Below are positions 8,705-16,918 of a stretch of 64,000 nt of DNA, piece after piece. Origin of the DNA: Candidatus Sumerlaeota bacterium (GTDB lineage Bacteria > Sumerlaeota > Sumerlaeia > Sumerlaeales > Sumerlaeaceae); the NCBI GenBank assembly GCA_017161655.1, contig JADFCV010000003.1:350849-414848 (forward strand), written 5' to 3'. Numbering within the stretch: position 1 is the first letter of the stretch; each line of letters starts with the position of its first letter. The notes under the pieces were generated by a model. The model did not search any database and was not told the origin of the DNA. It was given only the letters and a program-made list of their open reading frames with translations. The translations under genes and the position numbers were made by a program.

Positions 8705-9250
8705 ATGGCAGAGCTGTTCGTTAAAGTCATGCAGACGGTCTCCATGTTTACCGTTCCGGTGCTGTTTCTGGGCATCATACTTCTCGGGATGTTGCGCCGG
8801 GTGAGGGTTTATGAGAGCTTTGTGACAGGGGGCAAAGAAGGGTTCGATATTTTTCTCCGCATTTTGCCTTATCTTGTGGCGGTGTTTGTTGCGATCGGGA
8901 TGTTTCGCGTCTCGGGGGCACTTGAGGTTTTGAGCGAGTGGCTTAAGCCTCTCGTGGCAGCTATCGGTATGCCACCAGAGGTTCTTCCGGTGGCCCTCAT
9001 GCGGCCGCTTTCGGGGTCAGGCTCGATGGGGCTCGCTTCCGAAATTATCAAGGCAAAGCCGAATTCCTTCGAGGCATTTGTGGCGTCGAATGTGTTTGGA
9101 AGCACAGACACAACCTTTTATGTCATCGCAGTTTATTTTGGATCTGTGGGGATTCGCAAGATCCGCCACGCCATGGTTGCCGGTCTGGTTGCGGACGCCG
9201 TGGGAATTCTGGTCGCGGTGGCTGTGAGCCATGCCGTCTGGGGTAAGTAA
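8705..9250 (+). CDS. spmB: SpmB-like nucleoside-recognition (Gate) membrane protein
   Basis: This 181-residue partner of SpmA matches the usual length. It shows the typical LRILPYLVAVFVAIGMFRVS segment, the LMRPLSGSGSMGLASEII motif and SNVFGSTDTTFYVIAVYFG. Membrane helices are spread along the chain. ATG at 8705 with AAGGAG 8 nt upstream is chosen over the in-frame GTG at 8696. The gene begins 5 bp after spmA, and the pair very likely forms one membrane unit. No sporulation genes are seen in the window. Confidence 0.9.
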   Translation: MAELFVKVMQTVSMFTVPVLFLGIILLGMLRRVRVYESFVTGGKEGFDIFLRILPYLVAVFVAIGMFRVSGALEVLSEWLKPLVAAIGMPPEVLPVALMRPLSGSGSMGLASEIIKAKPNSFEAFVASNVFGSTDTTFYVIAVYFGSVGIRKIRHAMVAGLVADAVGILVAVAVSHAVWGK

Positions 9251-9322
9251 AGAACCACAACGTTGGATTTTGCTTGAACGCCGTGGGGCTGCGCTTGAGA
9301 AAATGCCCGTTGGGGGCCACAG

Positions 9323-10975
9323 ATGGACAAGAGCGTACACGATGGCGGCTGGGTGTTACTCCTGGCGGGTCTGGGGATCGGTGTTCTTGCATTTTCGCTC
9401 TATGCACTACTAGCGAGCAATCACCAGTTCGGCTATGAGGGTGAACACGCCGCCCTGGCAAAAGCCTACGTTGAGCGCTCTTTGACGCGGGACAATTTGG
9501 GACGCATTCAACCGCGCGCTCGCGGCGGCATTTTGGACGTGGGGCAGTACGTACCTTTCTACCTGCTGGCACAGCTTATCAGCAGCGCAGAGACGAAAGC
9601 TGAGGTCGAACGGTTCTGGTACGTCTGGGTGCATCCCTTCTGGAACGCCTGGACCGTGGTGATGATCTTTTATCTCGCATGGATGCTGTACCGGAGGCTG
9701 CAGGTGGCCATCGCTTGTGCGCTCTTGGCAGCCACGGGGACAGTTCTCCTCCCATATTCGAAGTTCGGAATGGAAACGCAGCAGACCCTTTGGACCACCG
9801 CCATGGTCGCCGGTTTGGTCGCATTCCGTGCGCGCCCAACCATGCGCTCGGCTGGGCATTTGGCTTTTCCGCTCGCCATGGTGATTCTGACAAAGATTAC
9901 GGGTATAACAGTGGCTTTCGCAGGCGTTGGGGTGTTGGTCTGGTGGTTGTGCAAAGACAAGCGTCTTGCCAGGTTCACGCGCCGTCATCCCTGTATCCTG
10001 GTGCTTCCCCTGCTGGGTTTTGCTGTTGGTCTCGGCCTCTTGCTGGTGACCAACAAACTTCGTTATGGTGCGTTTTGCGGAGCCCGCTATCCGTGGGGGG
10101 ATCGTCCGGACGCATGGCCTTTCACTCCTGAACGAATCTGGGCATTCCTGGCAAGTCCGAACAAGAACGTCTTTCTCTTCTCTCCAGTGCTTATCTTGAC
10201 GCTTCCTTACTGGTGCGAATTCTTCAGAAGGTTTCGCCACCTTGTTCCTCTCTATGTTGCTGCCACAGCACTTTTCGCCTTTCATCTGTCGATGAACACT
10301 TGGGTGGACGAGCGTTGGTGGTTTTCGCGGCTACATTTTCTTGTTCCGCTACTGGTGCTGCCCCTTGGGATTTGGTGGGAGAAACAACGTGTGCACCGGG
10401 CATGGCAGAAAGCGATCGCTGCGGCCATCGTTGGTTTAGCGATGGCGGTGCAACTGCTCGGCTCCGCGGTAAATTACACGGCGCTCGCTTATGTTGTGCA
10501 CCCGAGTCCGGAGCTTACCCGCGAAAACCTCGTGTGGAATCCCCAATACAATCATTTGCGCTTCAATGCGTGGGCGCTTTGGTCGTGGTGGAAGCGTGAA
10601 ATAGGTGGGAGTTCGGTGCCTTTCGTCGCGTACCGGCATTATTTGCCAGCTGCGCCACCGCCTGGTGCGCCGCCGCGGGACGAGTACAATTTTAAGGGAT
10701 TCGATGAGCACGACTTTTTTCTTCTGAAGGAACTTCAGTCGCCAACCGTGCCACTGGGTTCAACTGTTGCAAGAACGGCAATTGGACTCGCCATGGCTGG
10801 GATGCTGGCTGGCAGCTGGTGCATCGTGAGGGCTGTAAGGCTTTCCTCTGTTCCCTTGAGAGAAGGTGCATCATGTCACAAGCATTCAGTGCGAGAACAG
10901 GTGCATTTCGTGCTTAGGAAGTGGGCATGGCGTAGGAAGTGGAGAGTGTTGCGAATTGTCCGTGGGAAGGCCTGA
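9323..10975 (+). CDS. Polytopic membrane protein, probable GT-C type glycosyltransferase
   Basis: This 550-residue protein has about ten hydrophobic segments and an early extracytoplasmic loop with acidic residues (FGYEGEHAAL) followed by a basic, Arg-rich stretch. That layout is common in GT39/ArnT-like lipid-linked sugar transferases and in uncharacterised relatives. No motif fixes the substrate. The C-terminal 33 residues are strongly basic. The last 100 bp overlap, tail to tail, with the hydrolase gene on the other strand, so one of the two C-termini may be over-extended or the overlap may be real. The start has only a weak Shine-Dalgarno. Confidence 0.75.
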   Translation: MDKSVHDGGWVLLLAGLGIGVLAFSLYALLASNHQFGYEGEHAALAKAYVERSLTRDNLGRIQPRARGGILDVGQYVPFYLLAQLISSAETKAEVERFWYVWVHPFWNAWTVVMIFYLAWMLYRRLQVAIACALLAATGTVLLPYSKFGMETQQTLWTTAMVAGLVAFRARPTMRSAGHLAFPLAMVILTKITGITVAFAGVGVLVWWLCKDKRLARFTRRHPCILVLPLLGFAVGLGLLLVTNKLRYGAFCGARYPWGDRPDAWPFTPERIWAFLASPNKNVFLFSPVLILTLPYWCEFFRRFRHLVPLYVAATALFAFHLSMNTWVDERWWFSRLHFLVPLLVLPLGIWWEKQRVHRAWQKAIAAAIVGLAMAVQLLGSAVNYTALAYVVHPSPELTRENLVWNPQYNHLRFNAWALWSWWKREIGGSSVPFVAYRHYLPAAPPPGAPPRDEYNFKGFDEHDFFLLKELQSPTVPLGSTVARTAIGLAMAGMLAGSWCIVRAVRLSSVPLREGASCHKHSVREQVHFVLRKWAWRRKWRVLRIVRGKA

Positions 10976-11565
10976 ATGATGGGGTGGGGATAAGGAAGTA
11001 CCATGAAGTCAGCAGCTCCATCGAGCCACGTCTCGGCAACCGTGACAGTGCAGTCGTTGTCACCGGGTAAGAATGGATTCATTCCCCAACGCTTGCCTGT
11101 GCCCCCGGCAATGATTCCGAATTCGCATCGGGGTTGACCGAGAAGGGTGCAGATGCCGCGCGGACCGCGGCGTAAATCCTGGCCGGCCGGACCAAAGAAC
11201 TTCTGGAAAAGCCAGAGGTCCCCAAACTTTTCAGCGATCCAGCTTCCGGCATTTGGGCTGCCGATCATTACAAGGCGGCCGGTATTGGGCGGTGGGTCGG
11301 TTGCGAGGAGTCGGCGTGCAACCAGACCGCCCATCGAATGCCCCACAAAATGAATGCGTTCGGCACTGCGGTACTGAGCAGCCTGTTTTGCGAGAAGTTC
11401 TGCTAGCTTCTCGATGCCATAGCGGCGTGATGGATAACCCCAGTTCACGACTTTGTATCCTTCGTGGCGAGCTGCCATGGCGAGAGGCCACGTATCGAGG
11501 GGCGTCCGGCCGATGCCATGAAGAAGCACAACAACCTCGTTGGAGAATTCGCGAGCCATGGGCAT
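10876..11565 (-). CDS. Lipase-like alpha/beta hydrolase
   Basis: The 229-residue protein starts its fold with VVVLLHGIGRTPLDTW (oxyanion HG motif), then has FVGHSMGGLVARRLL with nucleophile Ser77. The likely acid is in GDNDCTVTVAETWLDG and the histidine in VLPYPHPII, in the usual order for a triacylglycerol-lipase/PGAP1-like hydrolase. There is no signal peptide, so it should act in the cytoplasm. The substrate is not predictable. The 3' end overlaps the convergent membrane-protein gene by 100 bp; the last 25 residues (Cys-rich, ending SRTECL) look unlike the fold and may be read-through of an otherwise lost stop. Confidence 0.82.
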   Translation of the reverse strand: MPMAREFSNEVVVLLHGIGRTPLDTWPLAMAARHEGYKVVNWGYPSRRYGIEKLAELLAKQAAQYRSAERIHFVGHSMGGLVARRLLATDPPPNTGRLVMIGSPNAGSWIAEKFGDLWLFQKFFGPAGQDLRRGPRGICTLLGQPRCEFGIIAGGTGKRWGMNPFLPGDNDCTVTVAETWLDGAADFMVLPYPHPIIQAFPRTIRNTLHFLRHAHFLSTKCTCSRTECL

Positions 11566-11590
11566 TTGCTAGTTCACAACTCGAGAGTAT

Positions 11591-11618
11591 TTGGTCAAGT
11601 CTTGCCTGTAGTTATAGT
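11591..11618 (+). promoter_or_regulatory. Candidate sigma70 promoter
   Basis: TTGGTC (11591-11596) and TATAGT (11613-11618) are spaced by 16 bp, 46 bp before the ATG of the repeat protein at 11664 and in the gap between two divergent genes. Only the hexamer match supports it. Confidence 0.4.
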
Positions 11619-11663
11619 GAGACTGTATTCATTCGTGGCCCAGCAAGGAACAAAGGTGACACC

Positions 11664-13841
11664 ATGACAGAACGTCGGTGGCAGAGCATTCTAATTGGGC
11701 TTGCCCTAGCTGTGGTGGTGAGTGTTCTCGGATTTCGGTTCCTGGCTCCACACCAACCGGTTCGACATGTTCCAGAGGAGGGGCTAGGGGATGAAAAGAC
11801 GTCGCTCCCGCACAATGAGTTGGCGGCGGCGAATAGGCATCCGTTAAAGGAGGAGCCACCGTCGAAAAGAACGAAGAAGCTTGTGCGGGGCGATCTGGCT
11901 GCGGCGTTGGCAGGGCAGAAACCAATTGATGCGACGCTGGAAGAAACAAGTGTCCCGATGGGGCGTGCCACACTGATTGTCACGGTGCTTGACCGTCGGA
12001 CGGATCGGCCGATTGCTGATGTGCGACTGGAGGGTTCGCGGTGGGAGGCGCTGTCGGCATTTGCTGGCGAAGAGCAGCCGCGTTCACTGGCCCGTCTCGG
12101 AGTGTTAGCTCAGGTTGAGAATGGAGCTTTGCGCTTAGGCTCGATTCCTGCGCCTTCGCGTGTTTGGCTGAGGCTTGGCGCGAAAGGCTATGAAACTGTG
12201 GAAGTTGGGCCCATTGATTTGCCAGGCGACGGGGCAGTTGTCCGGCAGGTGTTTTTTCTTTCGCAACGGGCGAGCGTCGTTGGGCGCGTTGTGGAAAAGC
12301 GTTCGGGCGAGCCACTCAGCGGGGCAAGAGTTTGGGTTGCAGCAGCTGAACAGATGCGAGCAGAGCGCATCAATACGGCCACGACGGGACAGGACGGCCG
12401 ATTTGAGATTCCTGACGTGCCCTCTGGCCGTCGCTATGTCTGCGTGCGGCCACCGTTTGAGGGACCTGAGGTGGTAGTGGATCTTTCCGTGTTGCCGGGT
12501 CAGCGCCATGATCTTGGGGACATTGAGGTGTCGAGAGAGGGGGCAGAGATAAGAGGTCGCGTGGTCAAGGGGGCATCGGCAACACCCGTGTCGAGTGCAA
12601 CCGTGGAGTTGGTGGCTCAGTCCCCTGCGGAGCGCGAGATTTTGCGCACAACGACAGATGCAAGGGGCGAGTTCCACTTTGGCAAGCTCGCCAATGGCGC
12701 CTACATTTTAAATTTGCCAGACCACACGTATAGCCGTCCTCTTCTTCTTGCCCCCGAGGAGCAGCGCGAAGTCATCGTTCATCTTGGCGAAATCACGCTT
12801 CGCGGTCGGCTTCTTAGCGGCGGCAAACCAGTCGGTGGCAGCATCGCTCTGACGCGAGGCCCCCATGGGATGGGGCCAGCACGGACGGCCTTCGCAGGTG
12901 AGGACGGGCGTTTTGAATTGTCCGGGCTACAACCCGGGCGCTGGACCGTTGCGTTGTGGGGACCCAAAGCGGCGATGGCCGTGGAAACCTTCACACTGCC
13001 GGATACTCCAGTCGTCGAGCGTGATTTTGTGCTCGCGACAGGCAAAATTGTGGGGCGAGTCGTCGAACAGACGGGTCTGCCGGTGGCTGGGGCAACTGTC
13101 GAGTGCGCGTATCAGCCAGAACATCCCTACGCATCGTTCCTTTCGCCGCGAGTAGTGCGTGCGCGCACGGCTGATGATGGGTCGTTTGAGCTGGGCCCCC
13201 TCCCTGAAGGCACTTTTTGCGTGCGCGCCGAGCATGTGACGGAGGGATTCGGTATGTCAGCGCCTGTGGCCGTGCCGAGGTCGGGTCAATCGGCTGCCGT
13301 GGAAATCAAATTAGAACGTGTGCGTGGTGCAACGCTGAGGTCGGTGGCGCTTAGCTTCGATACCGGTGCGCCTATTCGGGAGGCGTTTCTCGTCCTGTAT
13401 GATGCCGCAGGGCGAGTTGCCCGCTCCGTGCAGCGCAATGATGCCGGTGTGGCAGAAGTCAGAGGATTGGCGCCCGGCAGCTACAGAATGGAGGTGAGTG
13501 CTTCGGGCTACACGTCTGATGTGCGTATGATCGAACTGCACGACGGTGAGGAGCGGACGATCGAGTCTGTCCTAGCAACCGCAGGTGCGGTCCGTGTTTG
13601 GGTGGAGGATAGCGCGGGGCGTGCCGTCGAGGGGGCAAAACTTACGCTGGAACCGCTTAGCCGTGATTCCCTGGAAGAGCCACGTCAGGGAGTTAGCGAG
13701 CTGGGTGGTCTTTGGGTCGTACGGGGCCTGGCTCCTGGACCTTTCAGACTTACTGCGGTTTTTCCTCAGGGAGAAAATGCCGTTTACAACCTGGTGGTTC
13801 GGCCGCGCGAGGTGACAGAGATTTTCGCACGGGCGCAATAA
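11664..13841 (+). CDS. Membrane-anchored protein with tandem carboxypeptidase-regulatory-like beta domains
   Basis: The 725-residue protein has an N-terminal basic stretch and one membrane segment (WQSILIGLALAVVVSVLGF), then about six 80-90 residue beta-sandwich repeats of the CarboxypepD_reg / Cna-B-like type. Each carries variants of VVGRVVEKRSGEPLSGARVW, GQDGRFEIPDVPSGRRY and VVGRVVEQTGLPVAGATVE. I see no catalytic domain, so a structural or binding role outside the membrane is the most that can be inferred. ATG 11664 follows AAAGGTG; the same frame is open back to 11253 across the divergent gene, which I reject as the start. Confidence 0.85.
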   Translation: MTERRWQSILIGLALAVVVSVLGFRFLAPHQPVRHVPEEGLGDEKTSLPHNELAAANRHPLKEEPPSKRTKKLVRGDLAAALAGQKPIDATLEETSVPMGRATLIVTVLDRRTDRPIADVRLEGSRWEALSAFAGEEQPRSLARLGVLAQVENGALRLGSIPAPSRVWLRLGAKGYETVEVGPIDLPGDGAVVRQVFFLSQRASVVGRVVEKRSGEPLSGARVWVAAAEQMRAERINTATTGQDGRFEIPDVPSGRRYVCVRPPFEGPEVVVDLSVLPGQRHDLGDIEVSREGAEIRGRVVKGASATPVSSATVELVAQSPAEREILRTTTDARGEFHFGKLANGAYILNLPDHTYSRPLLLAPEEQREVIVHLGEITLRGRLLSGGKPVGGSIALTRGPHGMGPARTAFAGEDGRFELSGLQPGRWTVALWGPKAAMAVETFTLPDTPVVERDFVLATGKIVGRVVEQTGLPVAGATVECAYQPEHPYASFLSPRVVRARTADDGSFELGPLPEGTFCVRAEHVTEGFGMSAPVAVPRSGQSAAVEIKLERVRGATLRSVALSFDTGAPIREAFLVLYDAAGRVARSVQRNDAGVAEVRGLAPGSYRMEVSASGYTSDVRMIELHDGEERTIESVLATAGAVRVWVEDSAGRAVEGAKLTLEPLSRDSLEEPRQGVSELGGLWVVRGLAPGPFRLTAVFPQGENAVYNLVVRPREVTEIFARAQ

Positions 13842-14161
13842 AAGCCAGGGAGTCTCTATGTGTTGTCCATGTTGCATGACACGAGATGTTGTAATCCATG
13901 AATAACATGTTAACTTATTTTTCGATGACTTTTCTTTTGGCGTTTCTCCTGAGCGGGGACGATCGCCGGGCCATACGTCGCTGATTGTTGGGGGCCCACA
14001 TCCTAAGCATTCTGCGAATGTGAATCAGGCAGGCTTTGCAGAAAGGGACGCCCCACTCTTATATGAGGACTCTCGTCGCGAAAGCGCGAAAGTCTTCAGA
14101 AAGAGGCTTGCTTTGGGCAGGACGTGTCCCATAGCTTTTTCTTAAGGAGCTCTGATTTGCC
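13842..14161. other. 320-bp intergenic region with hairpins and a possible 28-codon ORF
   Basis: No convincing long gene lies here. A 28-codon frame at 13898-13984 encodes a hydrophobic segment ending in charged residues (TFLLAFLLSGDDRRAIRR), without a clear Shine-Dalgarno. A small hairpin TCGCG-AAAG-CGCGA lies near 14075-14090. The end of the region holds the left arm of the inverted repeat that brackets the next start codon. Confidence 0.5.
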
Positions 14162-14177
14162 ATGAGAAAAGCTATGG
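14129..14177 (+). promoter_or_regulatory. Inverted repeat enclosing the Shine-Dalgarno and start codon of the phosphoesterase gene
   Basis: CCATAGCTTTT at 14129-14139 pairs perfectly with AAAAGCTATGG at 14167-14177 (11 bp). The loop holds the AAGGAG Shine-Dalgarno (14144-14149) and the ATG (14162-14164). Such a stem could limit ribosome access in the mRNA, or act as a DNA operator. The pairing is seen directly; the function is inferred. Confidence 0.45.
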
Positions 14178-16834
14178 TTCCCCTCTCTGCGTCGCCCAGG
14201 AATTTCCCACGATTAGGACGTCTCGCTTCCCTTCGCGTGGTGAGTGTTCGTCTTCTGCTTCTTTCTCTCGTTGTCTTTCTTGCTACCACTTCGGGGCCCA
14301 GTGTCCATGCTCAGGATGGTGCTGGTCTGAAGAAGGCACGACGTGAGCGGCGTATTGAGCGCAGGCGGATGCAGCCGGCCCGGATTATCACGCCATCGAG
14401 GCGGGAGTCGCGCACGGCTATGCCTCCACCCCTGGCACCCGAAGAAGGACTGACGTCTGGAGTTCTCTTGCCGAACCAGTGGCGTTTGACGCCGATGGGG
14501 GCGACTCTTGAGCTGGGTGACCTCCCTTTGTCGCTTGTTGTGGATCCAAAAGGGCGACAGGCCGCCATTGTGCACGCTGGCTTTGGAGATCATGAGGTGC
14601 GGCTCATAGATCTTGAAGAGCGGAGACTTTTGAGTCGGGCTATTGTGCCGAACGCATGGGTGGGGGCGGCCTTTGACCGCTCGGGCCAGAGACTGTACGT
14701 GAGTGGTGGAACAGACGACTTCTTCTATGTTTTCCCCCTGCGCGCAAACAAACTCGATACGCCGACAACTGTCCCCGTGCGAGCCGACGTCAATACAACC
14801 CGTGCTGTCGAAAAACCCTGGTATGTGAGTGGGCTCACTGTTGATCCACGTAGCGGATCGGTCTATGTTCTGTGCCAGAATCGAGCAGCGCTTTTTGTCT
14901 GGGATCCAAAGCATCCTGAGCAATTGCCCCGGCAAATCGTAAAATTCGATGGGCCGCATCCGGCTCCTTATAAAGTTGTGCTCCATCCGCAGCGGCCTCT
15001 TGCCTATGTGACGTTATGGGGCGGAAAGGCTGTGGCTGTGGTGGATTTGCGTGCGCGGAGCTACCGGCGTATTCCCACGCATGCCCACCCTAACGAGCTT
15101 GTGATCACGCCGGATGGACGGCGGCTCTTCGTGGCCTGCGCCAACACGAACTACACGGACGTCATCGATCTCGACAAAGAGAAGGTTGTTGAACAACTCG
15201 ACTGTGCGATTTATCCCGGGATGCCTGCCGGCGCCACACCCAATGGCCTGGCTCTGAGCAGCGACGGAAGCAAACTTCTCGTGGCAAATGCGGACACAAA
15301 CCATATTGCTGTGTTCGACGTCTCGCGCCGCGGAGCGGCGAGATCGCTGGGGATGATTCCCACGGGTTGGTATCCCACTGCCGTGGGGTTTGGTGCACGC
15401 GGTGAAATCCTCATTGTGAACGGAAAAGGGATGGGAAGTCTGCCTAACGTAGGTGGACCTGATCCGCACGACCCGAATGCAGAGGCAAAGGGGCGAAAGT
15501 ACATTGCGGGGCTTTTCAAAGGAACTCTTTCTTTCGTGAGTTGGCCCACGGAATCGCAAATGGCTCGTTACACGGCCCAGGTGCTGGCAAACTCACCGTT
15601 ACGACCGGATCTCCTGCCTCCGCCACGCGAAGGGAACAATCCCGTTCCGGCGCGGGTGGGCGACCCGAGTCCCATTCGCTACTGCGTGTACATCGTGAAG
15701 GAAAACCGGACGTATGACCAGGTTCTTGGTGACATGCCGGAGGGCAATGGCGATCCGGCACTTTGTCTCTTTGGGGAGAAGGTGACGCCCAATCATCATG
15801 CATTGGCGCGAGAGTTTGTGCTTTTCGACAATTTTTACACGGAGGCGGAGGTGAGCGCCGATGGTCACGAGTGGTCTCTGGGCGCTTATGCGACCGACTT
15901 CGTGGAAAAGACCTGGCCTTCCGTTTACGGGGGACATGGCAAGCTCACGTACCCCGGCGAAGGCCATCATCCGGTTGGTGTTCCCAATGCAGGACACATC
16001 TGGAATCGTGCGCGCGAAGCTGGGGTGAGTTACTACAGTTACGGCGAATGGGTGAATGGTGGCGGCCGAAAGTGTGACGGAACGACGAAGGACCCCGCCT
16101 TGCGAGGCCACTTCGATCCCTGTTATAGCGGCTTCGACATGAACATCAGCGATCTGGAACGCGCGGATCGTTTTATTCAGGAAGTTGGCCGTTACGAACG
16201 CGAAGGGAGATTTCCCCGCTTGGTGATTATTCGCCTGCCAAATGATCACACGGCCGGGACAAAGGTGGGGAAGCCAACGCCCCGCGCCTACGTGGCCGAA
16301 AATGATCTCGCGCTGGGGCGCATCGTCGAACGCTTGTCGCACTCGAAATTCTGGAAAGAGATGGCGATATTTGTCGTCGAGGATGATGCGCAGAATGGCC
16401 CGGACCACGTGGATGCGCATCGCACAGTTGCTCTCGTGCTGGGGCCATTTGTGAAAAGGCACTATGTGTGTCACACGATGTTTTCGACGGCCAGCATCTT
16501 GCGTACGATGGAGCTCATTTTGGGGCTGCGCCCGATGAGCCAATTTGATGCGGCCGCGCGACCGCTTTATGAGGTGTTCTCAGAGAAACCGGATTTCACG
16601 CCCTACAAGGCTTTGCCTGCGACGTATCCGCTCGACGAGAAAAATCCGCCAAATGCTCCGATGAGGCGCGAGAGTGCGGCGCTGAATCTCGAACGGGAGG
16701 ATTCTAACCCGGATGTGCTGTTCAGTGAAATTATCTGGAAAAGTGTCCATGGGCCAGAGAGCGAAATGCCTCCTCCAGTGCGAGCAGCTTTCGTGCGCCC
16801 GGTCGCTAAAGGTGGGGATGGAGACGAAGATTAA
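14162..16834 (+). CDS. Exported YncE-like beta-propeller / phosphoesterase fusion
   Basis: The 890-residue protein has a long n-region and hydrophobic core (SVRLLLLSLVVFLATTSG) with likely cleavage after SVHA, so it is exported. Residues of roughly 100-480 form YVTN/YncE-type propeller repeats (LVVDPKGRQAAIVHAG, ELVITPDGRRLFVACANT, SSDGSKLLVANADTNHI). The C-terminal half is the phosphoesterase (PF04185/alkaline phosphatase-like) domain: YCVYIVKENRTYDQVLGDM, FDNFYTEAEVSADGHEWS and VVEDDAQNGPDHVDAHRT. These hold the Asn/Thr nucleophile and metal ligands of that family. This two-domain fusion is a known architecture. The substrate is unknown. It looks monocistronic and has a possible start-site hairpin. 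Confidence 0.92.
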   Translation: MRKAMVPLSASPRNFPRLGRLASLRVVSVRLLLLSLVVFLATTSGPSVHAQDGAGLKKARRERRIERRRMQPARIITPSRRESRTAMPPPLAPEEGLTSGVLLPNQWRLTPMGATLELGDLPLSLVVDPKGRQAAIVHAGFGDHEVRLIDLEERRLLSRAIVPNAWVGAAFDRSGQRLYVSGGTDDFFYVFPLRANKLDTPTTVPVRADVNTTRAVEKPWYVSGLTVDPRSGSVYVLCQNRAALFVWDPKHPEQLPRQIVKFDGPHPAPYKVVLHPQRPLAYVTLWGGKAVAVVDLRARSYRRIPTHAHPNELVITPDGRRLFVACANTNYTDVIDLDKEKVVEQLDCAIYPGMPAGATPNGLALSSDGSKLLVANADTNHIAVFDVSRRGAARSLGMIPTGWYPTAVGFGARGEILIVNGKGMGSLPNVGGPDPHDPNAEAKGRKYIAGLFKGTLSFVSWPTESQMARYTAQVLANSPLRPDLLPPPREGNNPVPARVGDPSPIRYCVYIVKENRTYDQVLGDMPEGNGDPALCLFGEKVTPNHHALAREFVLFDNFYTEAEVSADGHEWSLGAYATDFVEKTWPSVYGGHGKLTYPGEGHHPVGVPNAGHIWNRAREAGVSYYSYGEWVNGGGRKCDGTTKDPALRGHFDPCYSGFDMNISDLERADRFIQEVGRYEREGRFPRLVIIRLPNDHTAGTKVGKPTPRAYVAENDLALGRIVERLSHSKFWKEMAIFVVEDDAQNGPDHVDAHRTVALVLGPFVKRHYVCHTMFSTASILRTMELILGLRPMSQFDAAARPLYEVFSEKPDFTPYKALPATYPLDEKNPPNAPMRRESAALNLEREDSNPDVLFSEIIWKSVHGPESEMPPPVRAAFVRPVAKGGDGDED

Positions 16835-16918
16835 GAATCAACAGGCCCAGATAGAAAAACAGTGTTTTGAGGGCGCGTGGGCAAGCAGGGGTGATCTTTT
16901 TCAGCCCGTGGTTTTCAA

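Noticed and set aside
9410-10285. Long open frame on the minus strand (291 codons)
   Set aside because: It lies opposite the membrane-protein gene, has no family resemblance and reflects codon bias of the real gene.
14213-14986. Minus-strand frame of 257 codons
   Set aside because: Antisense to the signal peptide and propeller of the phosphoesterase; no domain, no Shine-Dalgarno.
15599-16543. Long open frame on the minus strand (314 codons)
   Set aside because: Antisense to the phosphoesterase domain, whose motifs are intact; no recognisable product.
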